DNA of 64,000 nt from DAOVXM01 sp963746255 (lineage in GTDB: Bacteria > Chloroflexota > Anaerolineae > Anaerolineales > UBA4823), in contig CAVVAJ010000009.1 in the NCBI GenBank assembly GCA_963746255.1, positions 1,054,001 through 1,118,000 on the forward strand, read 5' to 3'. Position 1 is the stretch's first letter. Each line of letters begins with the position of its first letter. The position numbers and the translations under genes were made by a program. The notes below the pieces were generated by a model. The model saw only the letters and a list, made by a program, of their open reading frames with translations. It did no database searches and was not told where the DNA came from. Shown in pieces: positions 56,363 through 64,000 of this stretch.

Positions 56363-56482
56363 TTGAAAAAAACGAAATCTCCTCTACTTTTCCGACCAGC
56401 ATACAATATACATTTTCACGATGATAAAGGTACAATAAGAACCCCATATGCAACCACTAACGATTCTACGGAAGCAGGACTT

Positions 56483-58624
56483 ATGACCAACCCAATCGAT
56501 AAAAAAAGCGAAAAAGAGGCACCTGCATTGGATCTCAAAGATCCTCAATACTACATTAACCGCGAGCTCGGCTTGTTAGAGTTCCAAAACCGGGTCCTGC
56601 AGGAAGCACAGGATGCGAGCAACCCTTTACTAGAGCGGGTTAAGTTTCTAGCAATCCTTGGCTCTAATTTAGATGAGTTCTTCATGGTGCGCGTTGCAGG
56701 GTTAAAAAAGCAAGTCGACGCGGGTGTGATCGATCGCCCACCGGACGGCTTTTCCCCAGCAGATCAGCTAGCTGCCATCCGCAGGGTTGCATCCCAGCTG
56801 ATGACCGACGCCCGTGAGTGTATGCGCGAGCAGCTGCTCCCGAGGCTTAATGACGCCGGGATCCATTTGCTCAATTACGACGAGCTTGATGAACGGCAGC
56901 AGGAAACGGTGAAGAAATATTTCGACGAAGTGGTCTTTCCAGTCCTGACACCGCTCGCTTTTGACCCGGGACACCCCTTCCCTCATATATCAAACTTGAG
57001 CCTCAACCTGGCAATCCTGATATGCGACGAGAATAACGACCAGCATTTTGCCCGTGTGAAAGTGCCAAATACATTGCCGCGCTTCTTACCGATCAAGCGA
57101 TCGTCCGGCAGCGTTCGCAAAGACGGCACCGTCCCCCACCACCACTATTTCACCTGGTTGGAACAGGTTATCGCCGCAAACCTGGATGCTCTGTTCCCCG
57201 GGATGGAGGTGTTAGATACCCATCCTTTCCGGGTTACGCGCGATGCAGATATGGAGATCCAAGAGTTGGAGGCCAGCGACCTGCTGGAAACGATGGAAGA
57301 AAATGTCCGCATGCGGCGTTTTGGTTCGGTTGTGCGGGTCACGATACATGAAGATATGCCCAAGCGTATCCGTGATATTCTAATTGAAAACCTGGCGCTG
57401 GATCGCAACGACATCTTCACGCTTGAGAACCCCTTAGGATTGAGCAGCTTGATGCAGCTGCACGGTATTGACCGTTATGACCTTAAGGAGACCCCTTTCA
57501 AACCAGCTATCCCGGCCGCGTTCGATAACGAATTAATAGACGGCAACATATTCGCCACTATCCGCCGGCAAGATTATCTGCTGCACCATCCATACGAATC
57601 ATTCATGCCAGTAGTTGATTTCCTCATGGCGGCTGCAAAAGACCCGGATGTGCTGGCTATCAAGCAAACACTCTACCGGATTGGGGGTAATCCACCGATA
57701 GTAAAAGCACTGTTAAAAGCTGTTGAAAACGGCAAACAAGTCGCCGTGCTGGTCGAATTGAAAGCCCGTTTCGATGAAGAGAGTAATATCGGTTGGGCGA
57801 GGATGCTGGAGCGCGCCGGAGTTCATGTGGTGTACGGTTTACTCGGGCTAAAAACACATTCGAAAGTCGCCCTTGTTGTCCGTAAAGAAGGTGAAGGCAT
57901 CCGCCGCTATATGCATCTGGGAACCGGCAACTACAATGCCATCACCGCCCAACTCTATGAGGACCTGGGGATGTTCACCTGCGATGAAGAGATTGGCGCC
58001 GATGCGACCGATTTGTTCAATTACCTCACAGGATACTCTTCTAAGCAAGATTATCGCAAACTGCTGGTTGCTCCAATCAACCTGCGCCAGCGGATGGTAG
58101 AACTGATCCGGCGTGAGATTGAACGGCATGAAGCTGGCGAAGAAGCCCACCTGATCTTTAAGATGAACTCGTTGGTGGACAATAAGATCATTCGCGAGTT
58201 ATACCGCGCCTCTCAGGGTGGCGTTCCTATCGATTTACTGGTGCGTGGGATTTGCTGCTTACGGCCTGGAGTAGAGGGGATTAGTGAAAACATTCGCGTG
58301 ATCAGCGTCGTGGGACGTTTTCTTGAACACAGCCGGATTTACTACTTCCACAATGGCGGCCATCCAGAGATTTATCTAGGCAGCGCAGACCTCATGCCCC
58401 GCAATATCGATCGCCGTGTTGAAGTGCTGTTCCCGGTAGATGATCCTCGGTTGATTAGCTATCTCCGCAATGAAGTGTTGAACACTTACTTGTCTGACAA
58501 CGTTAAGGCACGCATAATGCTCCCGGATGGCAAATATGAGCGCGTTTCGCGCGCCGGCAAAGCCAAGCCACTCAACTCACAGGATTGGCTGCTCACCTGG
58601 CACCAGAACGCTCACAAGGGATAA
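56483..58624 (+). CDS. ppk1: Polyphosphate kinase
   Basis: 713 residues from ATG at 56483 (MTNPIDKK) with GCAGGAC upstream; the open frame before it has no similarity. All PPK1 domains are seen: the N-terminal helical bundle (YYINRELGLLEFQNRVLQEA, LGSNLDEFFMVR), the head domain, and two phospholipase D-like C-terminal domains with the phospho-acceptor His in LLGLKTHSKVALVV and the late SADLMPRNIDRRVEVLFPV. It makes polyphosphate from ATP reversibly. It is followed six bases later by a CHAD-domain gene, a known polyphosphate association. Confidence 0.95.
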   Translation: MTNPIDKKSEKEAPALDLKDPQYYINRELGLLEFQNRVLQEAQDASNPLLERVKFLAILGSNLDEFFMVRVAGLKKQVDAGVIDRPPDGFSPADQLAAIRRVASQLMTDARECMREQLLPRLNDAGIHLLNYDELDERQQETVKKYFDEVVFPVLTPLAFDPGHPFPHISNLSLNLAILICDENNDQHFARVKVPNTLPRFLPIKRSSGSVRKDGTVPHHHYFTWLEQVIAANLDALFPGMEVLDTHPFRVTRDADMEIQELEASDLLETMEENVRMRRFGSVVRVTIHEDMPKRIRDILIENLALDRNDIFTLENPLGLSSLMQLHGIDRYDLKETPFKPAIPAAFDNELIDGNIFATIRRQDYLLHHPYESFMPVVDFLMAAAKDPDVLAIKQTLYRIGGNPPIVKALLKAVENGKQVAVLVELKARFDEESNIGWARMLERAGVHVVYGLLGLKTHSKVALVVRKEGEGIRRYMHLGTGNYNAITAQLYEDLGMFTCDEEIGADATDLFNYLTGYSSKQDYRKLLVAPINLRQRMVELIRREIERHEAGEEAHLIFKMNSLVDNKIIRELYRASQGGVPIDLLVRGICCLRPGVEGISENIRVISVVGRFLEHSRIYYFHNGGHPEIYLGSADLMPRNIDRRVEVLFPVDDPRLISYLRNEVLNTYLSDNVKARIMLPDGKYERVSRAGKAKPLNSQDWLLTWHQNAHKG

Positions 58625-58629
58625 AGAAT

Positions 58630-59994
58630 ATGACTTCATCAAGTTTTCTTGACGCCGAGCAAAGAGATCACATTGATAACATCCTCGCTCAGAACGCATC
58701 CGGCACCTTATACCGGCGGGCGCGGGTAATCCTGTTGTATGACGAAGGGCTGGCGACACACGAGGTCGCAGATGCTGTGGACATCTCGCGCAGTGGATGC
58801 CGCTACTGGCGCGGGCGGTTTGCGAAGGAAGGGATGGCCATCTTTGGGGGAAGTTTACCTGAGATCAGCAGGTTAACTAAAAACATTACGGATGACTTGC
58901 CACGAGCAGAAAACCTGGCGGATGAGCAGATCACTGCGGATATTCTCGAACCGCCGTTAGAAATCCTCCCCGAACCTAGCCTAGAACTTATCGAACCAGA
59001 AGAGATCTCTCTCAAAGAGTTCGCGTCACGGTATAAGAAAAATAAAACTCCCGGCACCGAAGCTGCAGATACCCTTGCTGAAGCCGGTCGGAAAGTACTG
59101 CGTTTCCATTTTGCGAAAATGCTGCTGCATGAAAATGGTACCCGCCTGGGCGAAGATATCGAAGAGCTGCATGATATGCGAGTGGCGACACGCCGCATGC
59201 GGTCCGCCTTTGAAGTCTTTGGGGAAGCTTACAAACCAAGAGCTATCAAACCCCACCTGAAAGGTCTGCGAGCAACCGGTCGTGCCCTTGGCCGTGTCCG
59301 CGACCTGGATGTGTTTATGGAGAAAGCTCAGCATTATGTAGACGAACAAGTGATCGAGCAGGACGGTGGCCTGGAACCTCTCCTGCAATCCTGGCAGCGC
59401 GACCGCGAGCTTGCTCGCACCGAAATGACCGCATACCTGGATAGTGAGGCGTACGCCAGGTTTAAAGAATCATTCTATGCTTTCCTAATTACTCCGGGTG
59501 CTGGGGCGAAGCAGCTGCCAGCAACAGACTTCCATCCCCAGCTGGTACGCGATATAGCGCCCGTACTCATCTATACGCGTCTTGGCAGAGTGCGCACTTT
59601 TGATGCGATCCTTGACAGCGCCTCACTCGACCAGTTGCATGCCTTACGAATTGAATTTAAAAAACTGCGCTACACAACCGAGTATTTCGAGGAAGTGCTC
59701 GGTCCAGAAGCGAATCTGGTCATCAAAGATATTAAGACGGTTCAGGATCACTTGGGCAATCTCAATGACGCACAGGTCGCTACCGAGATCCTGCGCATAT
59801 TCCTAACACAGTGGGATGATGAACAAGCTCAACTCTCGGTTGTCGAGCGGCACAGCCCAGAACCCATCATGGATTACCTGTCTTACCGCTACACTGAGCG
59901 CCACCGCTTAATGCTGACATTCAAGGACACCTGGGAACACTTCAGCCGCCCTGAATTTCGCCAAAACCTAGCTGCAGCTATTTCGGTTCTATAA
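58630..59994 (+). CDS. CHAD-domain protein with N-terminal helix-turn-helix
   Basis: 454 residues from ATG at 58630. The first 70 residues look like a transposase-type helix-turn-helix (ARVILLYDEGLATHEVADAV DISRSGCRYW). A linker is followed by a CHAD domain (about 150-445) with conserved basic helices: HDMRVATRRMRSAFEVF, LGRVRDLDVF, HALRIEFKKLRYTTEYF and HLGNLNDAQ. CHAD domains bind polyphosphate, and the gene is coupled with ppk. A DNA-binding module joined to CHAD could target polyphosphate to DNA or sense its level; this is inference. Confidence 0.9.
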   Translation: MTSSSFLDAEQRDHIDNILAQNASGTLYRRARVILLYDEGLATHEVADAVDISRSGCRYWRGRFAKEGMAIFGGSLPEISRLTKNITDDLPRAENLADEQITADILEPPLEILPEPSLELIEPEEISLKEFASRYKKNKTPGTEAADTLAEAGRKVLRFHFAKMLLHENGTRLGEDIEELHDMRVATRRMRSAFEVFGEAYKPRAIKPHLKGLRATGRALGRVRDLDVFMEKAQHYVDEQVIEQDGGLEPLLQSWQRDRELARTEMTAYLDSEAYARFKESFYAFLITPGAGAKQLPATDFHPQLVRDIAPVLIYTRLGRVRTFDAILDSASLDQLHALRIEFKKLRYTTEYFEEVLGPEANLVIKDIKTVQDHLGNLNDAQVATEILRIFLTQWDDEQAQLSVVERHSPEPIMDYLSYRYTERHRLMLTFKDTWEHFSRPEFRQNLAAAISVL

Positions 59995-60126
59995 AACAAC
60001 CTTTTTTAGATTAACTAAATAATCTGGCATTTATTTACCAATATTCTTGCTGAGGATGGCACTAACACCCGGCATACACGCTATTCAATTCTCATTAATA
60101 CAATAGAATCGGTTGATACCCCGCCC

Positions 60127-60879
60127 TTAAAATTCTTTCAGGGCCATTCGTTCCAGCATCTCATCGAGGTTGTACCCCTGGATCATCATCTGCGCGAAGG
60201 GCTCGGGGAGATGCGCGGCACGGATAGCATCAATTGTACGGTCGACATCATAAACGAGGCGATAGTGCTGGACGAGAATATCCCGGTCATTTATTTCCAA
60301 TATTGCGTAGCAGCTTCTAGGATCGCCATCGTCCGGCCGGCCGACGCTGCCAGTATTTACAAACCATACGCCATCAACGAGCTGCACAAATGACCTGTGG
60401 GAGTGACCGAACACCACTAGATCTGCACTCACTCCACGAGCCAATTCATGTAAGCGTTCTTGCGGAGTTTCTGGAGTCAGATGTTCTTCATTTGATTGTG
60501 GGCTGGCATGGGTGAGAAGAATTGAGCGACTGGCTACGGTCAATTCCAAGCTGGTAGGCAGCGAAGCCAGATACTCCCGGTTGTCTTTCGTAAGGGTTTC
60601 AAATGCCCATCTGAATGCCGAATACTTTAGGGGGTGTTTTTTTTTGTGCCACTTTTTTGCCTTCTGAGGGAACTTCAACACCTTCTGATCATAATTCCCG
60701 ATAATACTCTGGGCATTGATACCCCGAAGCAGGTCGATCACCTCATTCGGAAAAGGTCCATACCCCACAAAATCGCCGATATTCCAATAACCCGCGACGT
60801 CATGTTCTTGAGCATGGGCAACTACTGCCTGCAGTGCAGGCAGATTTGCATGGACATCGCCAAGTAATGCAAATCTCAT
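60127..60879 (-). CDS. Calcineurin-like metallophosphoesterase
   Basis: 250 residues from ATG at 60879 (MRFALLGDVHANLPAL); a TTG at 60900 overlapping the upstream stop is an alternative. Metal-binding motifs GDVHANL, GDFVGYGP, GNYDQ, LLTHASP and FGHSHR are complete, as in the YfcE-like/PrpE-like phosphodiesterases. Downstream of the phosphoribosyltransferase gene with 17 bases between, so probably one operon. Substrate unknown. Confidence 0.9.
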   Translation of the reverse strand: MRFALLGDVHANLPALQAVVAHAQEHDVAGYWNIGDFVGYGPFPNEVIDLLRGINAQSIIGNYDQKVLKFPQKAKKWHKKKHPLKYSAFRWAFETLTKDNREYLASLPTSLELTVASRSILLTHASPQSNEEHLTPETPQERLHELARGVSADLVVFGHSHRSFVQLVDGVWFVNTGSVGRPDDGDPRSCYAILEINDRDILVQHYRLVYDVDRTIDAIRAAHLPEPFAQMMIQGYNLDEMLERMALKEF

Positions 60880-60896
60880 GAGTGAAGGTCGTTCTG

Positions 60897-61415
60897 TCAA
60901 TTGGAGGGTTGGGGTTGGTCCAAGAGTGCCTTGTCTGGGCCGCGATCAATCTCCCAAGGGTATACTATGTACGCATCTGTTATCGCGGCGTAGTAATCCG
61001 GGCGCGCGCTGCCGAACAAATTGCGGTATGGGTTAAAGTGCAGCACACAGGTGTGGGAGAAACCACCTGCAGTTGAGACCCGGTTGCGGACCGTCGTTAT
61101 TGTCCGGCCAGAACCCCAGACATCATCTACTATTAGTGTCCGGCGGCCAATCAGCAAATCATTATCAGGAAATTGGATAAACTTCGGCCAAGCCATAAGA
61201 CGCGCTTGTTCCATCTCGATCTTTGCTGGAAAGTCAATCGCAGCGGTAAGGACATGCGTCAAGCCAATTGCTTCGGCTAATAAACCACCAGGGACGATGC
61301 CACCACGCGTGATCAATACCATCGCTTCGAACTCAACATCAAATTGGGGGATGAGATGATCTACTAACCGATCAACTTCCTCCCATGTCAATACTTCGTG
61401 GCGTGATGGATTCAT
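60897..61415 (-). CDS. Phosphoribosyltransferase
   Basis: 172 residues from ATG at 61415 with AGAGGAGAT upstream. The PRPP-binding loop TLIVDDVWGSGRTI and the early MVLITRGGIVPGGLLAE are clear. Family members salvage purine or other bases. The C-terminal part (YYAAITDAYIVYPWEIDRGP) resembles the xanthine/hypoxanthine phosphoribosyltransferase-like group, but substrate cannot be assigned. Confidence 0.88.
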   Translation of the reverse strand: MNPSRHEVLTWEEVDRLVDHLIPQFDVEFEAMVLITRGGIVPGGLLAEAIGLTHVLTAAIDFPAKIEMEQARLMAWPKFIQFPDNDLLIGRRTLIVDDVWGSGRTITTVRNRVSTAGGFSHTCVLHFNPYRNLFGSARPDYYAAITDAYIVYPWEIDRGPDKALLDQPQPSN

Positions 61416-61601
61416 AATTATCTCCTCTGAATCGCAGTCAGCGATCAAATACTAGTGTTCCATCAAATTTGATTGTTTAGAAAGAATTGAGTTAGACGGA
61501 AGACTAGCGTACCTTGTGAGATTTTTTATCAAATCATTGATCGCTGTCCAAACGCATAAACCCGGTCGATAATGCAGCCGGCCAGATAAAAAATCACCTA
61601 A

Positions 61602-64000
61602 TTATAGCAAAGATGGGGGGTTTACTTCTACCCGCCAATCACGCAGCTGACGACCATGCAAGACCCGGGCAGGATCAGGGCCTCGTAGGATCAGCTGCCA
61701 GCGATACCAACCGCTCAACCGGGCGAAGAAACAAGGCACCGGGCCAACAATTTCTGTAGAACGGGTACCTGTCTCTGCTATCCAATCCTGGATTTGTGCA
61801 TGCAGGGCCAGGGCACGATTTTGCGCTTTGTCATGATCCAGTTCGCGGCACTCCAACCGTACCAGGCGTGTAAATGGAGGGTACCCAAGTTCACGGCGAT
61901 TCGGCATCTCGGTCTGGTAGAAATCCTTGTAGGAATGCCGTGCAGCCGCGCGGATGACAAAATGGTCAGGGTCGAAAGTTTGCAGTACTACCTTCCCCCC
62001 TAACGGGCTTCTGCCAGCCCTGCCTGCAACCTGCGTCAAAACCTGGAAGACCCTTTCAGCTGCGCTGTAGTCTGGAAAATTGAGACCCACATCAGCGAGA
62101 ACCACACCGACTAATGTAACTAACGGTAAATCAAGACCCTTTGCAAGCATTTGAGTGCCGATTAATACATCTGCATGCTGAGCGCTGAATTTTTCTAAAA
62201 TGATTTCATGCGCGCCTTTCTTGCGTGTTGTTTCAAAATCCCAACGCAATGTCCGTACATCCGGGAATAAAGACTGCAGCTCTGCCTCCACCCGCTCAGT
62301 TCCCATCCCATACTGCCGGATACGTTCTCCACTACATTCAGGGCAAGTTTTAGGCATCCTTCGTCTGTAGTTGCAGTAGTGGCAAGTCAAGTATTGCTGC
62401 CGGGCATGATAGGTAAGCGGCATATCGCAATTTGAACAGCGCAAAGTATACCCGCAGTCCCGGCAGAATACGTATGTAGCTGTGCCGCGCCGGTTTAAAA
62501 ACAAAATCGCCTGGCGCTTTTCGGAAAGCACCTGCTCGAGATTTAGCTGAAGTGCCCGGCTGAAGATTGACCGGTTGCCAGCCTTAAGTTCTGCGCGCAT
62601 ATCAACAACATCAACTGGCGGTAGATCAATAAACTGGGCTTGTTCTTCCAGGTCGGTGTATTGCGAATCAATCTGCAGATATTTCGCATAGTGCTCTACT
62701 TGCTGCCGGTGGGCCATGATTTGCGCCGGCAACCTCAAATAATTCCACTTCCCTCGCTCAGCCTGGTAAATACTGCTGACTGAAGGGGTCGCAGAACCAA
62801 TAACACAGACTGCACCGACAGAGCGTGCATAAGCTATAGCAGTGTCAAGGGCGTGGTAGAACGGTGGCTCTGACTGGAAATACGAATTATCATGACACTC
62901 ATCCAGCACGATCAGTCCGAGGTTCTCAAAAGGTGTGAAAAGCGCACTGCGCGGGCCAACTACGACACTTATTTGCCCCGCACGCGCCCGACGCCAAGTA
63001 TCATATCGCTCTCCATCCGATAAACGGGAATGGAGCAAACCAACCTGCCCAGGGAAACGGGCGGCGAAGCGCTGCAGAGTTTGGGGTGTCAAAGCGATCT
63101 CCGGGACTAACACAATCGCTTGCTTGCCGGCGCGCAGGACAGACTCGACAGCATGAAGATATACTTCTGTCTTGCCCGATCCTGTAACTCCATGCAGTAA
63201 ATAGGGGTCAGTTGCTTTACCAGCTAGGGTGGCGTTAAGCCCGGTCTCAATCTCCTGCCAGCATCTATGTTGGTCGCAGGTGAGAGGTGGTGGTTCTGAA
63301 GGGAGGAAATCCAAAGCGGCAACCGGGTCGCGCCACACTTCACTTTCCCCCAATGTGACTAAACCAAGATCGGCTAATTTTCGCAGGTCTGTGAGATTTC
63401 CTCCGCTCTCTGCGTAAATCCAAGACACTTCTACTGGTCCCTTTTGTTGGATCAAGTATAAAACAATTTTCTGGCGCCTTGTGAACGCCGCTGACCCCAC
63501 ACGGCCAAGCCTGGGAAGTTCCTCCTCCGCCACAGATGGAGGGCAAGCCAGCGCGGCAGTCCTTACCGCACGCGGCTTTACCGTGGGTGCTGGTAAAAAC
63601 GGCCTAGTTGTGATCAATTCCCGATTGATCAGCCCACGTGCTGCACCGCGCCAGTTGGTACGCGGGAGTGCGTGATCAATCTGGCGTCCGCGCAGCACGC
63701 CGCGTTTTTCCAATAACGATAGCAATCGCGTTTGGACATCGCCTAAACGTTGATTGGGGGGCAGAGCGGAGGTGCGTTCATAGACGACATCTGCATATTG
63801 ACCCAGACCAGGCGGCAGCATTAGATTGACATAACCCGCTAGTGGACCTAAGTTGGCGTGTGCCATCGTTTGCGCCAACGCGATTTGTTGGGCTGTCAAA
63901 CTTGCTTCAGGCTCGATTAGACTGCTTACGGGTTTTGTTTCCGGAATTGATGGTTGACCAAGGTAACGAACGATTACTCCCTGCACATATTGGCTGCCAA
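61602..64000 (-). CDS. priA: Primosomal protein N' (PriA helicase), 5' partial
   Basis: The frame is open to the right edge (SQYVQGVIVRYLG), so the N-terminal part of the DNA-binding domain lies outside. Walker A HGVTGSGKTEVY, helicase motifs VPEIALTPQTLQRFA and GPRSALFTPF, and motif II reads DECH where PriA usually has DEEH. The zinc region is complete: CRDC, CSNC, CHYC and CPEC. The C-terminal helicase motifs (GTQMLAKGLDLPLVTLVG, QVAGRAGRSPLGGKV) follow. PriA reloads the replisome at stalled forks. Confidence 0.93.
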   Translation of the reverse strand, partial: GSQYVQGVIVRYLGQPSIPETKPVSSLIEPEASLTAQQIALAQTMAHANLGPLAGYVNLMLPPGLGQYADVVYERTSALPPNQRLGDVQTRLLSLLEKRGVLRGRQIDHALPRTNWRGAARGLINRELITTRPFLPAPTVKPRAVRTAALACPPSVAEEELPRLGRVGSAAFTRRQKIVLYLIQQKGPVEVSWIYAESGGNLTDLRKLADLGLVTLGESEVWRDPVAALDFLPSEPPPLTCDQHRCWQEIETGLNATLAGKATDPYLLHGVTGSGKTEVYLHAVESVLRAGKQAIVLVPEIALTPQTLQRFAARFPGQVGLLHSRLSDGERYDTWRRARAGQISVVVGPRSALFTPFENLGLIVLDECHDNSYFQSEPPFYHALDTAIAYARSVGAVCVIGSATPSVSSIYQAERGKWNYLRLPAQIMAHRQQVEHYAKYLQIDSQYTDLEEQAQFIDLPPVDVVDMRAELKAGNRSIFSRALQLNLEQVLSEKRQAILFLNRRGTATYVFCRDCGYTLRCSNCDMPLTYHARQQYLTCHYCNYRRRMPKTCPECSGERIRQYGMGTERVEAELQSLFPDVRTLRWDFETTRKKGAHEIILEKFSAQHADVLIGTQMLAKGLDLPLVTLVGVVLADVGLNFPDYSAAERVFQVLTQVAGRAGRSPLGGKVVLQTFDPDHFVIRAAARHSYKDFYQTEMPNRRELGYPPFTRLVRLECRELDHDKAQNRALALHAQIQDWIAETGTRSTEIVGPVPCFFARLSGWYRWQLILRGPDPARVLHGRQLRDWRVEVNPPSLL

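Noticed and set aside
1..64000. tRNA or rRNA genes
   Set aside because: No T-loop/acceptor pattern or rRNA-like stretch was found by eye on either strand; a covariance search would be needed to exclude a tRNA.

Overview
The window reads as a chromosomal segment of an uncultured-type Chloroflexota bacterium, most likely Anaerolineae. This is inferred from the gene mix: paired C39-peptidase/TPR exported proteins, UPF0173 hydrolase, CHAD protein next to polyphosphate kinase, LysM proteins with Thr/Pro linkers, and large secreted proteins ending in a short Y/F-L/I-P motif. No rRNA or tRNA gene was seen, so the taxonomy is not proven.

Layout. 1-6.5 kb (+): an operon-like trio for extracellular redox chemistry (YVTN/di-heme peroxidase fusion, a 1165-residue exported protein, a multiheme cytochrome). 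6.7-7.4 kb: an orphan OmpR-type response regulator. 7.5-13.4 kb (-): an ABC export operon with a degenerate ABC-LytTR regulator, an ATPase, a double-length permease and a secreted alpha/beta hydrolase. 13.4-28 kb is an accessory region. It holds three families of short dispersed repeats (one MITE-like with terminal inverted repeats), an HsdR/HsdM remnant, a secreted C39-like protein with FN3 domains, and a DnaD-like replication gene whose coding region carries 18 copies of a 14-bp palindrome plus a 31-bp pure A/T tract (a candidate in-gene replication origin). It also holds a clostripain protease, a small cassette-like array with attC-like sites, and a decayed substrate-binding lipoprotein.

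28-45 kb is mostly core: DUF4386 membrane protein, class V aminotransferase, two paralogous CcmC-like membrane proteins, MFS transporter, LysM protein, hotdog thioesterase, glycosyltransferase, UPF0173 hydrolase, molybdopterin oxidoreductase, RNase Z, FtsK, two C39-TPR proteins and SbcD. 45-50.2 kb has a lipoprotein, a candidate small RNA with a strong terminator, and a badly frameshifted LTD-domain/ExeM-like extracellular nuclease that separates sbcD from sbcC. 50.4-64 kb: sbcC (with an in-frame stop), an ECF sigma factor, an octaheme HAO-type cytochrome with its membrane partner, ppk, a CHAD protein, a phosphoesterase, a phosphoribosyltransferase and priA running off the right edge.

Many genes, including essential ftsK, carry single-base frameshifts, most of which look like one extra base. 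Part of the apparent gene decay may therefore be sequence error; coordinates of broken genes are given as the full span that reassembles the protein.
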